Below are positions 26,332-36,061 of a DNA stretch of 64,000 bases, one piece after another. A program made the position numbers and the translations under genes. Source of the DNA: Ignisphaera cupida (GTDB lineage Archaea > Thermoproteota > Thermoprotei_A > Sulfolobales > Ignisphaeraceae). The first letter of the stretch is position 1, and every line of letters begins with the position of its first letter. Under the pieces are notes generated by a model. That model was not told where the DNA came from. It saw only the letters and a list, made by a program, of their open reading frames with translations, and searched no databases. The stretch is from positions 434,001-498,000 of the forward strand of contig NZ_JASNVW010000001.1 of assembly GCF_030186535.1 (NCBI RefSeq), written 5' to 3'.

Positions 26332-26742
26332 TTACCTACTTTTCATCTCTACATACTCCAACAGCTCTGGCACATATTTTAATACATCATCTATTGTCAC
26401 AATGCCTATAACTTTTCCGATTTTGTTGACAACTGGAATGTGACCATGACCTGTACCAATCATCAGATTTATAACATCCTTTAGTGGTGTATCGGGGTCT
26501 ACTACTGTAACTGGTTTTGAAAGTATTTGAGTAATATTGACAAGTTTTGGGTCAAGACCTTTTGCAATAGTCTTTATCACTATGTCCTTTGCAGTTACAA
26601 CACCGAATACAATATCATTTTCATCAACAACTATAACTGATGCTATATTGTATTTCTCCATTGTTTTTATCGCATCATATACCGTTGCATTTATCCTTAC
26701 ACAAATTGGGTTAGGAACCATCACATCAGATGCTCTAAGCAT
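26332..26742 (-). CDS. CBS-domain pair protein
   Basis: 136 residues made of two CBS motifs and nothing else: VMVPNPICVRINATVYDAI to FGVVTAKDIV, then LSKPVTVVDPDTPLKDVI to IGIVTIDDVLKYV. CBS pairs bind adenosine nucleotides and act as energy sensors for partner proteins. The start overlaps the end of the RqcH-like gene by 22 bases and has GAGGTG 9 bases ahead, so the two form an operon. No catalytic domain is attached, and the partner is not known. Confidence 0.88.
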   Translation of the reverse strand: MLRASDVMVPNPICVRINATVYDAIKTMEKYNIASVIVVDENDIVFGVVTAKDIVIKTIAKGLDPKLVNITQILSKPVTVVDPDTPLKDVINLMIGTGHGHIPVVNKIGKVIGIVTIDDVLKYVPELLEYVEMKSR

Positions 26743-28778
26743 TTTTCCAGCACCTCTTTAGCATTTTCATTTACAGCTATTTTAACTATTCTACTTTTTC
26801 CAGGTATTTTAGTTCTTAATTCATTTAAATCAATAGCCATAGCAACAACCTCTAAACCTCTTTTCTTCAATTCACTTAGAAACTCATTTACCACTTCCTC
26901 AATTTTTAGGTCCCCTGGTTCCAAAATCATATAGGCAATACTTTTTCTTAGAACATTATTTTCTGAACCAATAACAACCCTAAGATTACAAATGTTTTCA
27001 TTATCTATGGTAAGCTCTAATCCTATACCTAATCTAAGCTTTACATCATTTAAGTAATTCTTTTTTCCATAAACCATAAATCCTCCACGTGGAAGATATT
27101 CCCCAGCTGGAGGAGATAGGGATACCTGGAATCCAGGAACCCAAAAAACATTCACAGAATGTAAACCCATTTTCCAGGCCTTGCTATAGCACGCAGCTAA
27201 AATAGCTGCCTCTTTCAACGCTTCTTCATCAATATTTCTATTATTTGTTTTCACAATCACTGCACTACCGCCATGAATATCAGCATGCATTACAATATCG
27301 TTATCATGCAAAAATCTTTTGATGAGGTAAATGTTTTGACTTGCATCCCTACCTCCAAGAATCAAGAACCCCGATGATGTTATGGTCCAGTGGAATTTTT
27401 CAAACCACTCCCTTTTTCTAGAAACTACAAACTTAATACTTTTCTCCTTTAAACTTGTTTCCTCACTTAATCTTTGAATTTCTTTCTCAATTCTATTCAT
27501 TTCCTCAACTGTTCTCTCAATACCTTTATCAACATCGCTTAACATCTTTCTATATTCATTGTATATTGAAATCAGTGATTTTCTTACATCCAGTTCTATT
27601 GAAACCCCATTTACATCAATACGATATAATCCCTTGGCTTGATCATAACTAGAAATTTTTTCACTGCATTTACTTATGGAGTTCCAACCAAGCTGCTTAA
27701 CAACTGTTTGAACACACTGATGCAAAGTTTCTATTTCTGGATAGTTTCTTTCAATAATGTTAACAATCTTATTTAAAAGCTCTTTCTTATCCTCATATGC
27801 TTTTAGTGCTGAGCTCATTTCCTGTAAAGTATGTTTCAACTTCTCAATTTTACTTACAATAGGCTCTATCCTTGATTTGCGAATAAAATTCTCTATGTCA
27901 TGAATAAAATATTTGTTTATTGCTTCATTAATGCTTTGATATTTTTCAACTCTATAGGTACTACCACTAAATTGTGGTGGAATAAAGGGGTAAAACCCGA
28001 TTGGTTCATTATTAGCATATATTATACATGGATCAGAATTTTTAATTGCAGCATCAATAATATTGCTTACACTGTTTATTGCACATTTAATGATTTCCTC
28101 CAGAGATTTGTTTGAATTAATCGATGATTCGCATATGAAAAAAGCTGCTTCAACAACTTCTGATGGAAATCCATAGGTCTTTATAATATAAGAGATAATG
28201 TTTTGTTTACCTCCTTTAACATTTTTTATAATATTATTAAAATCTGAAGAATCAATTGATTCACGCCATTGCTTAGGAGGGAAAACATATTTTGATTTAG
28301 GAACTATTACCCTATCTCTCATTCTTCTGTATTCTAAAGCTATTATCACATTATCAGCTAGGTCTACTAAAATCATTGTGCCCCTGGGCAATAGCTCTAT
28401 AACAAGCTTTTTTTCAGTGCCTTCACAACTAAGTTTAAACATTATTATTCTTTCTCTATCATATTGCTCAATAGAATTAATTCTACAGTCTCTTATGTGA
28501 GATCTCCATGTGATAGATAAATTCTTTGAGTATTCTACATCTATACCGGATTCTGATAGTGAAACTCTTTTCCCAGGTTCAATAACCAAGTAAAGAGGTC
28601 TATTCTCTCCACTTTTCCTTAGCTTTAAAACAACTAAATTCTTTGAGTAGATATACACATTATCAATAAACGAGTTCTCCACATATTTTCTTTGCTCATT
28701 AATCCATACACTTATATCTAGCCAGCTCATAGAATTTTTTTGGCGTTTTTGAAATGACTCTACAGCTTGACGAGACAT
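26721..28778 (-). CDS. rqcH: NFACT family protein, RqcH/Rqc2-like
   Basis: 685 residues from ATG 28778 (AGGCGGG upstream). Domain order: NFACT-N (MSRQAVESF... with DNVYIYSKNLVVLKLR), a helix-hairpin and coiled-coil middle (about 290-480), then the NFACT-R domain with EWFEKFHWTITSSGFLILGG, MHADIHGGSAVIVK and the SPPAGEYLPRGGFMVYG motif. This family binds 60S/50S subunits with stalled peptidyl-tRNA and adds C-terminal tails in ribosome quality control. Function in this archaeon is by homology. It is co-transcribed with the CBS protein. Confidence 0.88.
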   Translation of the reverse strand: MSRQAVESFQKRQKNSMSWLDISVWINEQRKYVENSFIDNVYIYSKNLVVLKLRKSGENRPLYLVIEPGKRVSLSESGIDVEYSKNLSITWRSHIRDCRINSIEQYDRERIIMFKLSCEGTEKKLVIELLPRGTMILVDLADNVIIALEYRRMRDRVIVPKSKYVFPPKQWRESIDSSDFNNIIKNVKGGKQNIISYIIKTYGFPSEVVEAAFFICESSINSNKSLEEIIKCAINSVSNIIDAAIKNSDPCIIYANNEPIGFYPFIPPQFSGSTYRVEKYQSINEAINKYFIHDIENFIRKSRIEPIVSKIEKLKHTLQEMSSALKAYEDKKELLNKIVNIIERNYPEIETLHQCVQTVVKQLGWNSISKCSEKISSYDQAKGLYRIDVNGVSIELDVRKSLISIYNEYRKMLSDVDKGIERTVEEMNRIEKEIQRLSEETSLKEKSIKFVVSRKREWFEKFHWTITSSGFLILGGRDASQNIYLIKRFLHDNDIVMHADIHGGSAVIVKTNNRNIDEEALKEAAILAACYSKAWKMGLHSVNVFWVPGFQVSLSPPAGEYLPRGGFMVYGKKNYLNDVKLRLGIGLELTIDNENICNLRVVIGSENNVLRKSIAYMILEPGDLKIEEVVNEFLSELKKRGLEVVAMAIDLNELRTKIPGKSRIVKIAVNENAKEVLEKCLEHLM

Positions 28779-29062
28779 TGAATACCCGCCTAAAGATACT
28801 GTTTGTAAGAGGTCTTTATGGTTTAATAACATCAGTTATTGCAACCACAACATCAATGCATATATATTACCAAAACATCTTAAATAGCTTACTAGGTTCA
28901 TTTGGTCCATTTCTCACATGGACATTAACACTATTACTTTATCCACCTAGCATTATTCTTGTAAAGCTTCTTAACACTAATAAAAAATTTGATTTATATT
29001 TCAGGGGGTTTTCCATATACTTTGTCATCTTCATCTTGACAAACATTATTATTTCCAGCTAA
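28779..29062 (+). CDS. Small membrane protein, unrecognised
   Basis: 94 residues if begun at TTG 28779 (an ATG at 28754 gives 102 but lies inside the opposite-strand rqcH gene). Three hydrophobic helices are visible (LYGLITSVIATTTSMHIYY; GPFLTWTLTLLLYPPSIILV; IYFVIFILTNIIIS) with Arg/Lys in the loops. The start abuts the divergent rqcH start and the end overlaps the convergent methyltransferase gene by 69 bases, so it sits tightly packed between them. No family recognised. Confidence 0.5.
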
Positions 29063-29662
29063 AATCCTACTTTCAAATACTGGTACAAATTCTGCAACAA
29101 CTGTTAAGTAATTCTCTGGAAGAATAACATCACCATATTCATTAATTGGAAAAGCATACGGCAATTCTATTTCAAGTTCTAGCTCCTTACCAAGCTTTTT
29201 CGTTATTTTCAAGCCAAATACATACTTTATCTCACTTAACTTTTTTCCACTTTCTATGAGCTTAGCAACATATGCAGCACCTGCAATAGTGTATTGATGC
29301 TTTCCAATGTTTCTTGCCTTAGCAAATGGAAGTTTAGATGTTATAAGCTTATTTGTTTTGCCATTTGGTGGATGAGAACCCATTATACCTCCTATAACAA
29401 CATATTCACTATGTTTCATATCATCTGTTGTAAGTTCCTCATAAGCCATGGGATCCAATACAATAACATTCGGGTTATTGCTTAGAAATTCTATAACAGA
29501 CTCTTTATATACTATTCCAAGTTTTTTGAGTATTTGTAAATCCTTTTCATTTTTAACATTAGCAAAAATTACTCTTCCATTGAATATTTTTGCTACAAAC
29601 TCATACTCCTTTAAAATCCACTTGTTTATGCAAGGCTCTAAATGCTCTATCACAATATACAT
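28994..29662 (-). CDS. SPOUT methyltransferase of the Sfm1 type (PF04252)
   Basis: 222 residues. The N-terminus YIVIEHLEPCINKWILKEYE and VIFANVKNEKDL match the Sfm1/DUF431 family of SPOUT methyltransferases, as do VIGGIMGSHPPNGKT (SAM-binding knot) and KARNIGKHQYTIAGAAYVA. Yeast Sfm1 methylates an arginine of ribosomal protein S3; the archaeal substrate is not established. ATG 29662 lies in a divergent arrangement with the Lsm gene, about 90 bases apart. Confidence 0.82.
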   Translation of the reverse strand: MYIVIEHLEPCINKWILKEYEFVAKIFNGRVIFANVKNEKDLQILKKLGIVYKESVIEFLSNNPNVIVLDPMAYEELTTDDMKHSEYVVIGGIMGSHPPNGKTNKLITSKLPFAKARNIGKHQYTIAGAAYVAKLIESGKKLSEIKYVFGLKITKKLGKELELEIELPYAFPINEYGDVILPENYLTVVAEFVPVFESRILAGNNNVCQDEDDKVYGKPPEI

Positions 29663-29753
29663 TTACTACATACCAACAATCTTATAAGGCTTAGAATAAA
29701 AATTTTTAAATTGTAATCAAAAATGTATACAACTTGTATTGGGATGAATCTGA

Positions 29754-30038
29754 ATGGCTGCAACTCAGCAAAAACCTGCAATAACTCCAATGAAACTATT
29801 AAGAGGTTCCATGAATAAAACAGTATTAGTGAAGGTGAAGGAGAATACAGAATTTGTTGGAAAACTTGTTATGACGGATCCAACAATGAATGTTGTTTTG
29901 GAGGATGCTACTGAGTATAAAGATGGTGGAGAAGATGTTATAGCAAAATATGGTAGAATATTGATCAGAGGAAGCCAAATACTCTACATATGCGTTGACT
30001 ATACGGAAGCAAGATTAAGACAAGCCTCAATGTCGTGA
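29754..30038 (+). CDS. Sm-like (Lsm) RNA-binding protein
   Basis: 94 residues with both Sm motifs: Sm1 (VLVKVKENTEFVGKLVMTDPTMNVVLEDA) and Sm2 (YGRILIRGSQILYICVD). The extended N-terminus (MAATQQKPAITPMKLL) is somewhat long. Archaeal Lsm proteins form heptameric rings that bind U-rich RNA and tRNA precursors. It is followed at 7 bases by a small Cys4 protein gene. Confidence 0.9.
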   Translation: MAATQQKPAITPMKLLRGSMNKTVLVKVKENTEFVGKLVMTDPTMNVVLEDATEYKDGGEDVIAKYGRILIRGSQILYICVDYTEARLRQASMS

Positions 30039-30045
30039 ATGTATT

Positions 30046-30210
30046 ATGCAAAATTATAAAAAAGTTAGAAAGAAAATCAAATTACCTTTATCATGTCCAA
30101 TAAACTTCGAGTTCTCGGTTGAGAATATTGATTGTAAACTATGTAAATATTTTGATGAGTGTCTTAAAATATTTACTAAAGCTGAGAGACTTAGTAGAAA
30201 TATTAGGTAG
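30046..30210 (+). CDS. Small Cys4 protein (54 aa) behind Lsm
   Basis: A 54-residue frame from ATG 30046 to TAG. The first 15 residues are highly basic (MQNYKKVRKKIKLPL). Four cysteines follow at 17, 30, 33 and 39 in the form C-P, then CKLC, then C five residues later, a layout that could bind zinc or an iron-sulfur cluster. It begins 7 bases after the Lsm stop, so it is very likely co-transcribed and might act on RNA with it. I do not recognise the family. It is short enough to be missed by usual gene finders. Confidence 0.6.
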   Translation: MQNYKKVRKKIKLPLSCPINFEFSVENIDCKLCKYFDECLKIFTKAERLSRNIR

Positions 30211-30286
30211 CTAAAAATATCCTAGCTTTATAGAAATATAAAAATATTAAGTTTTGGTATGTTCAAAAATACTTTGGGAATTAACA

Positions 30287-31501
30287 ATGCCAAATATAGA
30301 AGTATCTGAGTATAGATGGACGGGTATAGAGAATTTAAATGTGGAAATAGTTGAAAGGAAGGGAACTGGACATCCAGACTATATAGCTGATAGTATTTCA
30401 GAAGCGGTTAGTAGAGAGCTTTGCAAGTACTATTTAAAGAGGTTTGGGGTAATATTGCATCACAATGTTGACAAAGTTCTTGTTGTTGGGGGACAAGCAA
30501 ATCCCGTGTTCGGTGGAGGTGAGGTTTTACAACCAATATACATCATTGTATCTGGAAGAGCCACAACATATGTTAAAACAAAAGAAGACTTAGAATTTAT
30601 ACCTGTTGGAACTTTAATAATGAAAGCAGCCAAAAACTGGATTAGAGAAAACTTCAGGTTTTTAAATCCTGAAGAACATGTGATTGTTGATTATAAGGTG
30701 GGGCAGGGAAGTGCAGACCTAGTTAGCATATTTGAACTTGGATTAAAAAAGATTCCACTTTCGAATGATACTAGTTTTGGTGTTGGATTTGCTCCTTTAT
30801 CAACACTTGAGAAGGTTGTTTATGATGTTGAAAGATTTTTGAATTCCCCCACCACAAAAAGTGTTTTACCAGCTGTGGGAGAAGATGTTAAGGTAATGGG
30901 GCTTAGAATAAATAAGAAAATTAAATTAACAATTGCCGCGGCAATTGTATCTAGATTTGTAAGGGATAAAGAGGAGTACTTGTCGGTAAAAGAAGAAATA
31001 AAGGAGAAAATACTTGATTTTCTTGCTAGGAAAGTACATGACTATGATATTGAAATATTCATAAATGTTGCTGACAAGCCAGAAGAAGGAGTGTTTTATC
31101 TAACAGTAACAGGGACATCAGCAGAACATGGAGATGATGGAGCTACTGGAAGAGGCAATAGAGTAAATGGGCTAATAACTCCTATGAGGCCAATGAGCTT
31201 AGAGGCAACAGCAGGAAAAAACCCTGTTAGCCATGTTGGTAAGTTATACAATGTTACATCAACTATTATAGCAAATAGAATCTATGAGGAGGTGAAAGGT
31301 GTTAAGGAGGTGTATGTCAGTATGTTAAGCCAAATTGGAAGACCAATAAATGATCCACTAATTGTTGATATAAAGATATTGCCTGTAGAGAGACTAACTT
31401 TAGATATGATTAACGAGGCAAAGAATATAGTAAATGAGGTGCTAAGTAAATTTGATGGTATAACAAATTACATATTAGAGAACAAAGTAACGCTCTTTTA
31501 A
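30287..31501 (+). CDS. mat: Archaeal S-adenosylmethionine synthetase
   Basis: 404 residues from ATG 30287. It is the archaeal MAT type, only distantly related to bacterial Met[21 protein letters not shown] at the N-terminus, [45 protein letters not shown] and [19 protein letters not shown]. It makes S-adenosylmethionine from methionine and ATP. Upstream TTG 30254 would add 11 residues not seen in the family. Convergent with the DUF460 gene, 4 bases apart. Confidence 0.93.
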   Translation: MPNIEVSEYRWTGIENLNVEIVERKGTGHPDYIADSISEAVSRELCKYYLKRFGVILHHNVDKVLVVGGQANPVFGGGEVLQPIYIIVSGRATTYVKTKEDLEFIPVGTLIMKAAKNWIRENFRFLNPEEHVIVDYKVGQGSADLVSIFELGLKKIPLSNDTSFGVGFAPLSTLEKVVYDVERFLNSPTTKSVLPAVGEDVKVMGLRINKKIKLTIAAAIVSRFVRDKEEYLSVKEEIKEKILDFLARKVHDYDIEIFINVADKPEEGVFYLTVTGTSAEHGDDGATGRGNRVNGLITPMRPMSLEATAGKNPVSHVGKLYNVTSTIIANRIYEEVKGVKEVYVSMLSQIGRPINDPLIVDIKILPVERLTLDMINEAKNIVNEVLSKFDGITNYILENKVTLF

Positions 31502-31505
31502 AAAT

Positions 31506-33497
31506 TTATTGATCTCTTATCAAGTTTGATCTGTATTCATTAATAATACTTAGAAGCTTTTTATAATCCAACAACTCTTTCTCTCGCTTCATATTCAAAT
31601 AATTCATCAGTTTGTTATAAGCAATCCTTATAGTATCTTGTAAAAGTTTCTTATTGAAAACAACCACATCATCTGTTATTAGAACTGGTGTTAATTCATC
31701 ACATATTACACCAATTTCAAAATCAAAAAATTGAGTAAATAACTCATTTGAACATTTTTTCATTATTAGAATAGATGGTCTTTTTATATTCTTTAACTTG
31801 GGCAACTCTATAAAATCCTTATTTACATACATTACATAAATGCCATCTACATTCTTTTGATATTCTTCACTAAAGTCTTTAGCTATAGGAATAAGAATAA
31901 GTTCGTCTTTAACCATCCCCCTTAAAACATCTTCAAATATCTTTTTCAAATCATAAAGTTTTTCACGCTCCTTCTCCAAATACTCCACATGTATTTGTAA
32001 TTGCCTTATCTTTTCCTTAAACTCATTAATTATTCTATCCTTTACAATTTCTGGCTCAAGTTTTTCCATAATTCTAAATTTGTTCTCAAATTCAATTTCC
32101 TTTAGTTTGTTTTCCAATTCCATAACTTTTCTTTTCAAAGTCTCTCTTTCTTTTTGTAATTCACTTAATTTATCATTGATAATCTTAATTTTTTCATCAC
32201 ATTTTTCATTGGAAACAATTTGATGCATAGTAACAAAATCTTGGCTTAGAGCTGCGGAATAAGTGTTTTTGAGATGCTCCTCAATAGCATATTCTATTGC
32301 TTCATTAACAGTCTTTCCTCTCAATAACTGAAGTTTAACATCATCTAACTCAATATCAAGTCCTAATTCAATGACTTTTCTTTCAATTTCTATAAATTTT
32401 TTCTCAAATGATTTATATGCCTTCAACGCTGCTGCTAAAGCATCTCTTTCATGAGAGGTTTTAATTTCAATGCTTAGACCTCGTTTAGTTAACCAGTCAA
32501 TTAAATGCTCTTTTTCTTCAATACTTAGAGATTTTGGAGGAACATAAAGTGGTAGTCCAAGAATAGATGAAACCTTTTTCACAGTATCTGGAGCAGGGTT
32601 TTTATCTGTTGCTATTAAAACTGGTATTCCAATGGAGTAGACCTTACTTACTACAGCCACTTTATCAAGTTCTTTGGATGAGTAGGTGTAACATGTTTTA
32701 AGGGAGAGATCAATTATAGCTATACCTGTTTCAATTCCAGGGTCGATACCAACAATAACATATTTTTTGCTATAATCCTTATTTTCAAACTCAATTGTTG
32801 TAAACTCGGGTTTTATAACAACTCTTATGTCGTTTCCATGAAAAGGCTTCACAATCTTGCGAATTGTTGTAACATCTGCATAGGCTATTATGGCTGCATT
32901 CTCAAGCCCTCCTCTCCCTCTCCTCAGAACTATGTCATAAACTACCTGAGCTTCATCAAGTTTCTTTCTAACTTCTTTCATAGCTCTAAAAATTGCTGTT
33001 CTCATTGCACGTGCAAAAATATTTGCTCTACTACCTCCTGAACCAGGAGATCTTGTTCTTGAAATAATAATTTTAGTTCTAGCCCCAACACCTCTAACAA
33101 CTGTTCCAATACCATTCAACGCAAGAAGTGCACACAGATATGCTGTTTGAATTGGCTTAGGTTTTGATGACAAGATTATTCCAATTTTTGAAACTTGTTT
33201 TGATAAATCAATAAACTTGTTATCTTCTACTGTAACTTGATATATAATTGCAGTAGGTGGAAAGAGTTCAAAAATTTTTGCTAAGTCTTTTTTTGTTGGA
33301 GCAATTTCAAAGATATTATCAACACCAATCCTATCTACTTTAAAATCCCATGCAATTCTAATCAAACCTTTTAAAGGAGTCTCAATAGATTCATACAAAA
33401 CATTACTATTCTCATCAATTACAACAACAGCATAAAGTGGTGGATTTGTTCTGGATAACGGACTACCTTTAACAATATCGATGCCCATTACCTTCAT
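31506..33497 (-). CDS. DUF460 protein (RNase H-like fold with coiled coil)
   Basis: 663 residues. The middle carries an RNase H-like core: IVGIDPGIETGIAIIDL, with aspartates placed as in nucleases, and HERDALAAALKAY near its end, another acidic motif. A first domain with MGIDIVKGSPLS and a basic segment (KIIISRTRSPGSGGSRANIF) precedes it. A long coiled coil (about 440-560) leads to a C-terminal domain. DUF460 is an archaeal family, proposed as nuclease from fold only; no activity is established. It is a single-gene unit. Confidence 0.82.
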   Translation of the reverse strand: MKVMGIDIVKGSPLSRTNPPLYAVVVIDENSNVLYESIETPLKGLIRIAWDFKVDRIGVDNIFEIAPTKKDLAKIFELFPPTAIIYQVTVEDNKFIDLSKQVSKIGIILSSKPKPIQTAYLCALLALNGIGTVVRGVGARTKIIISRTRSPGSGGSRANIFARAMRTAIFRAMKEVRKKLDEAQVVYDIVLRRGRGGLENAAIIAYADVTTIRKIVKPFHGNDIRVVIKPEFTTIEFENKDYSKKYVIVGIDPGIETGIAIIDLSLKTCYTYSSKELDKVAVVSKVYSIGIPVLIATDKNPAPDTVKKVSSILGLPLYVPPKSLSIEEKEHLIDWLTKRGLSIEIKTSHERDALAAALKAYKSFEKKFIEIERKVIELGLDIELDDVKLQLLRGKTVNEAIEYAIEEHLKNTYSAALSQDFVTMHQIVSNEKCDEKIKIINDKLSELQKERETLKRKVMELENKLKEIEFENKFRIMEKLEPEIVKDRIINEFKEKIRQLQIHVEYLEKEREKLYDLKKIFEDVLRGMVKDELILIPIAKDFSEEYQKNVDGIYVMYVNKDFIELPKLKNIKRPSILIMKKCSNELFTQFFDFEIGVICDELTPVLITDDVVVFNKKLLQDTIRIAYNKLMNYLNMKREKELLDYKKLLSIINEYRSNLIRDQ

Positions 33498-33675
33498 AGT
33501 AACACTTTTTACAGCCTTTTACACTACATTTACGTATAAAAATAATCAAGTTGAGTACAGCATAATTAAGTATTTTAAAGGTTTAAAAATTTAATTGGTT
33601 TAAGCAAATAGTATTGCAATTGAACAAATAAGATTAAGGAAGACATTGTGCAATTAGCAAATAATGATTCAAAAA

Positions 33676-34554
33676 TTACTTAGACCTTTTCCCTTCTAAA
33701 ACATATTCAAGTATTTTGTCTAAATCAATATTCATTCTAAATTTTCTTTTGAAGAAAGATATTATATGATATAGATCCTTCTTCAAAACCTCCAAAGCTA
33801 TTGGATTTACTGTTGCAAAGTATTGTGGCCAGTCTATTATGTAGCTCTTGTTATTATCAATATCAATAATTACATTATATTCACTTAAATCACCATGAAC
33901 CAAACCAGCTTTCCAATATGCATTCTTAACTATATCCACTATTTGATGAAATACCTCAGTGGGATCTTCAAGAGATTCTACTTCATATAAATTCACACCA
34001 GGTATGAACTCTATAACTACACTATGAAGAGCTGCTCCATAAAATTTAGGAACACCCTCAACACCATGCTTGTTTAATATGTTTAGTGCCTCTGCCTCTC
34101 TACGACCTGATATAATGCTTTTTATAATCCATGACGAATTCTCAAAGCCTTCCCCATACGACCTAGTCTTAACCACATTTCTGAATTCCTTCCCAATTTT
34201 GTGAAACTTTATTGCAACAAGCATATTATCTGATGATATTGCCTGAAAAAGCTCACTCTCCTTACCCTCACCAATTTTATCACCAATTGCTGTTATAACA
34301 TTTTTCTTAACAAGTCTATGTAGTGCTAAACAATCTAATCCAAGAAATTTTATTCTATAAGCCTCAAATGTTGGATGACGTTCAATAAGTTTCATTTTAG
34401 CTAGTTTCTTGATTCGCGCGATTAATTCTTTCTGTGTGAATTTTTCTCTAAAATTATTGATTATGATTTCTAATGGAACGTATTCATATCTTTTGAGAGA
34501 ACGAACAAAATAGTTTAACACAATGAAATCATCATCAACTAAGCTTCTATACAT
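33676..34554 (-). CDS. rio2: RIO2-type serine protein kinase/ATPase
   Basis: 292 residues. An N-terminal winged helix (about 1-85) precedes the RIO kinase core: GDKIGEGKESELFQA P-loop, AIKFHK with the catalytic Lys, HGDLSEYNVII catalytic loop and IDWPQ metal-binding Asp. RIO2 acts in the last steps of small ribosomal subunit maturation. The order wHTH-RIO is the archaeal RIO2 arrangement. Start ATG 34554. Upstream lies a short G+C-rich non-coding stretch. Confidence 0.93.
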   Translation of the reverse strand: MYRSLVDDDFIVLNYFVRSLKRYEYVPLEIIINNFREKFTQKELIARIKKLAKMKLIERHPTFEAYRIKFLGLDCLALHRLVKKNVITAIGDKIGEGKESELFQAISSDNMLVAIKFHKIGKEFRNVVKTRSYGEGFENSSWIIKSIISGRREAEALNILNKHGVEGVPKFYGAALHSVVIEFIPGVNLYEVESLEDPTEVFHQIVDIVKNAYWKAGLVHGDLSEYNVIIDIDNNKSYIIDWPQYFATVNPIALEVLKKDLYHIISFFKRKFRMNIDLDKILEYVLEGKRSK

Positions 34555-34588
34555 TACTCCAAGTTTCGTTTATGTACACCTCTATACT

Positions 34589-34660
34589 GATTTAATCCGT
34601 GGCGGCCGCGATTCTCTTCATCCAACTGTGTTGTCGAGAGCGCGGGACTCTTCATCTAGT
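34589..34660 (-). other. G+C-rich non-coding stretch with a 9-base direct repeat
   Basis: Between rio2 and the next gene, an unusually G+C-rich run (34598-34648) holds two copies of CTCTTCATC 34 bases apart (34614-34622, 34648-34656). On the minus strand these read GATGAAGAG, like degenerate C and C' boxes with archaeal spacing, but no CTGA D boxes follow. A structured RNA is possible; type not assigned. Confidence 0.3.
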
Positions 34661-34722
34661 TTCTATTTTTGTCTGCACATTTTTAAGTTTGTTAAACAAA
34701 CTGTTAGAGACTAGGTTTGGTT

Positions 34723-35190
34723 ATGGCTGAGAAACTTAAAAGTCCTCCTCGAATAAAAGTGTTAGAGGCTTTAGGGTGTATAGCTGATAAAAGGATTAAG
34801 GAAGTTAGTAATAACAAAGCTATTGTTGTTTCTTCAGATGGTAGTAGAAAGTACTGTGTTTATGTTGACATTGAGAAAAGAATTGTGTATAGCGATGATA
34901 ATGGAACGAAGTACAGAAGGTATGTAGGGTATCCAATAATAGCATTTCTCATGATAAAAGGCTATTTGAGATATAATGAGGATATAGCTAAGGCATTAGC
35001 TGGAATACCATGGAAAGTTCTAAATGAAAAATACAAAAATTATCAAATAGTTGAAAACATTGTAAAAGAGAAGGCAAAACAAAATGGAGTTTCGCCAGAA
35101 ACCCTAGATAGTTTTGTAGATGATGTTTTAAAGCAGTTAATAAAACTTTCCCTGGTTTATGATGATAAATATGGAAAGTGCTTAACATAG
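34723..35190 (+). CDS. Conserved hypothetical protein (155 aa)
   Basis: 155 residues from ATG 34723 (TTG 34717 two codons earlier is an alternative). The first half is beta-rich (KAIVVSSDGSRKYCVYVDIEKRIVYSDD), the second half helical (LAGIPWKVLNEKYKNYQIV and VDDVLKQLIKLSLVYDDKYG). It looks like a crenarchaeal protein of unknown role. It is divergent from rio2 and stands ahead of a DUF4443 regulator about 130 bases away. Confidence 0.65.
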   Translation: MAEKLKSPPRIKVLEALGCIADKRIKEVSNNKAIVVSSDGSRKYCVYVDIEKRIVYSDDNGTKYRRYVGYPIIAFLMIKGYLRYNEDIAKALAGIPWKVLNEKYKNYQIVENIVKEKAKQNGVSPETLDSFVDDVLKQLIKLSLVYDDKYGKCLT

Positions 35191-35323
35191 CAAAAAATCA
35201 TTGTTTTTAGCAAAATCTCTATGGCTCTAGAGAAGTTAATATTTATACAAAGATGTGATTAGGTAGGGGTTTGTTCATAAATCTTTATTAATGATTAAAA
35301 CAATTGACTATACTTGTGTGATT

Positions 35324-35965
35324 ATGAGTAACTTAAAGAATCTTTTTTATGAAATTGCTGCAAGTAGGAAAGGTGTAAAGCCATTATTTGAGCCTGCTCA
35401 TGTTTTAAAGACATTGCTGCTGCTTTACGAGAAAGAGCCTATAGGAAGAAATGTTTTATCAAGAATGCTTGGCATTGGTGTTGCCTCTACAAGAACCTTA
35501 ATAAAGAGACTTAAAGAATATGACCTTGTAAATGTTGATTATGTTGGTGGATGTATACTTACTGAAAGAGGTAAGAGGGTGATTGAGAGGATAATGAGTG
35601 TTGTGCGTAGAATTGAAAATTCTACAGCAATAATTGAAGAAGATTTGAGGCTGGCACCCTACTCCTGGTTAGCTGTATTGGATAATAGTATTGAACTTGT
35701 GAAAAAGTTTGGAATTGTTAATATACGAGACAAGTTAATAGGATATGGTGCAAAAGCAGCTTTGATTGTATTTGTTGAGGAATTTGCATATATACCCCCA
35801 GATAAAGAATTGAATGAGAAGAAATACTCAACATTAAGAAATATACGCAGCTCCTTATTACTTAAATTCGGAGATGTTGCAATAATTTCATTTGCAAATG
35901 GTTTAAATGTAGCTGAGAAAGCTTTGCTAAATACTTTAATTGATGTAGTTTTAGATACTTGTTAA
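35324..35965 (+). CDS. DUF4443 winged-helix protein
   Basis: 213 residues from ATG 35324 (ATG 35291 would add 11 residues). An N-terminal winged helix (PAHVLKTLLLLYEKEPIGRNVLSRMLG, then STRTLIKRLKEYDLVNVDYV) is joined to a C-terminal domain of the DUF4443 type (APYSWLAVLDN, NIRDKLIGYGAKAALIVFVE). It is likely a ligand-responsive transcription factor; its target is unknown. A TATA-like TTTATACA lies about 90 bases ahead. Confidence 0.75.
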   Translation: MSNLKNLFYEIAASRKGVKPLFEPAHVLKTLLLLYEKEPIGRNVLSRMLGIGVASTRTLIKRLKEYDLVNVDYVGGCILTERGKRVIERIMSVVRRIENSTAIIEEDLRLAPYSWLAVLDNSIELVKKFGIVNIRDKLIGYGAKAALIVFVEEFAYIPPDKELNEKKYSTLRNIRSSLLLKFGDVAIISFANGLNVAEKALLNTLIDVVLDTC

Positions 35966-36061
35966 ATACTGATGCATTAATTTATTTAAAAAGGGTTAAC
36001 TAAATGAAACATAAGTAATTTTAAACTGTGATGCTTTAATTTACTTTTTGGTGTTATATAA

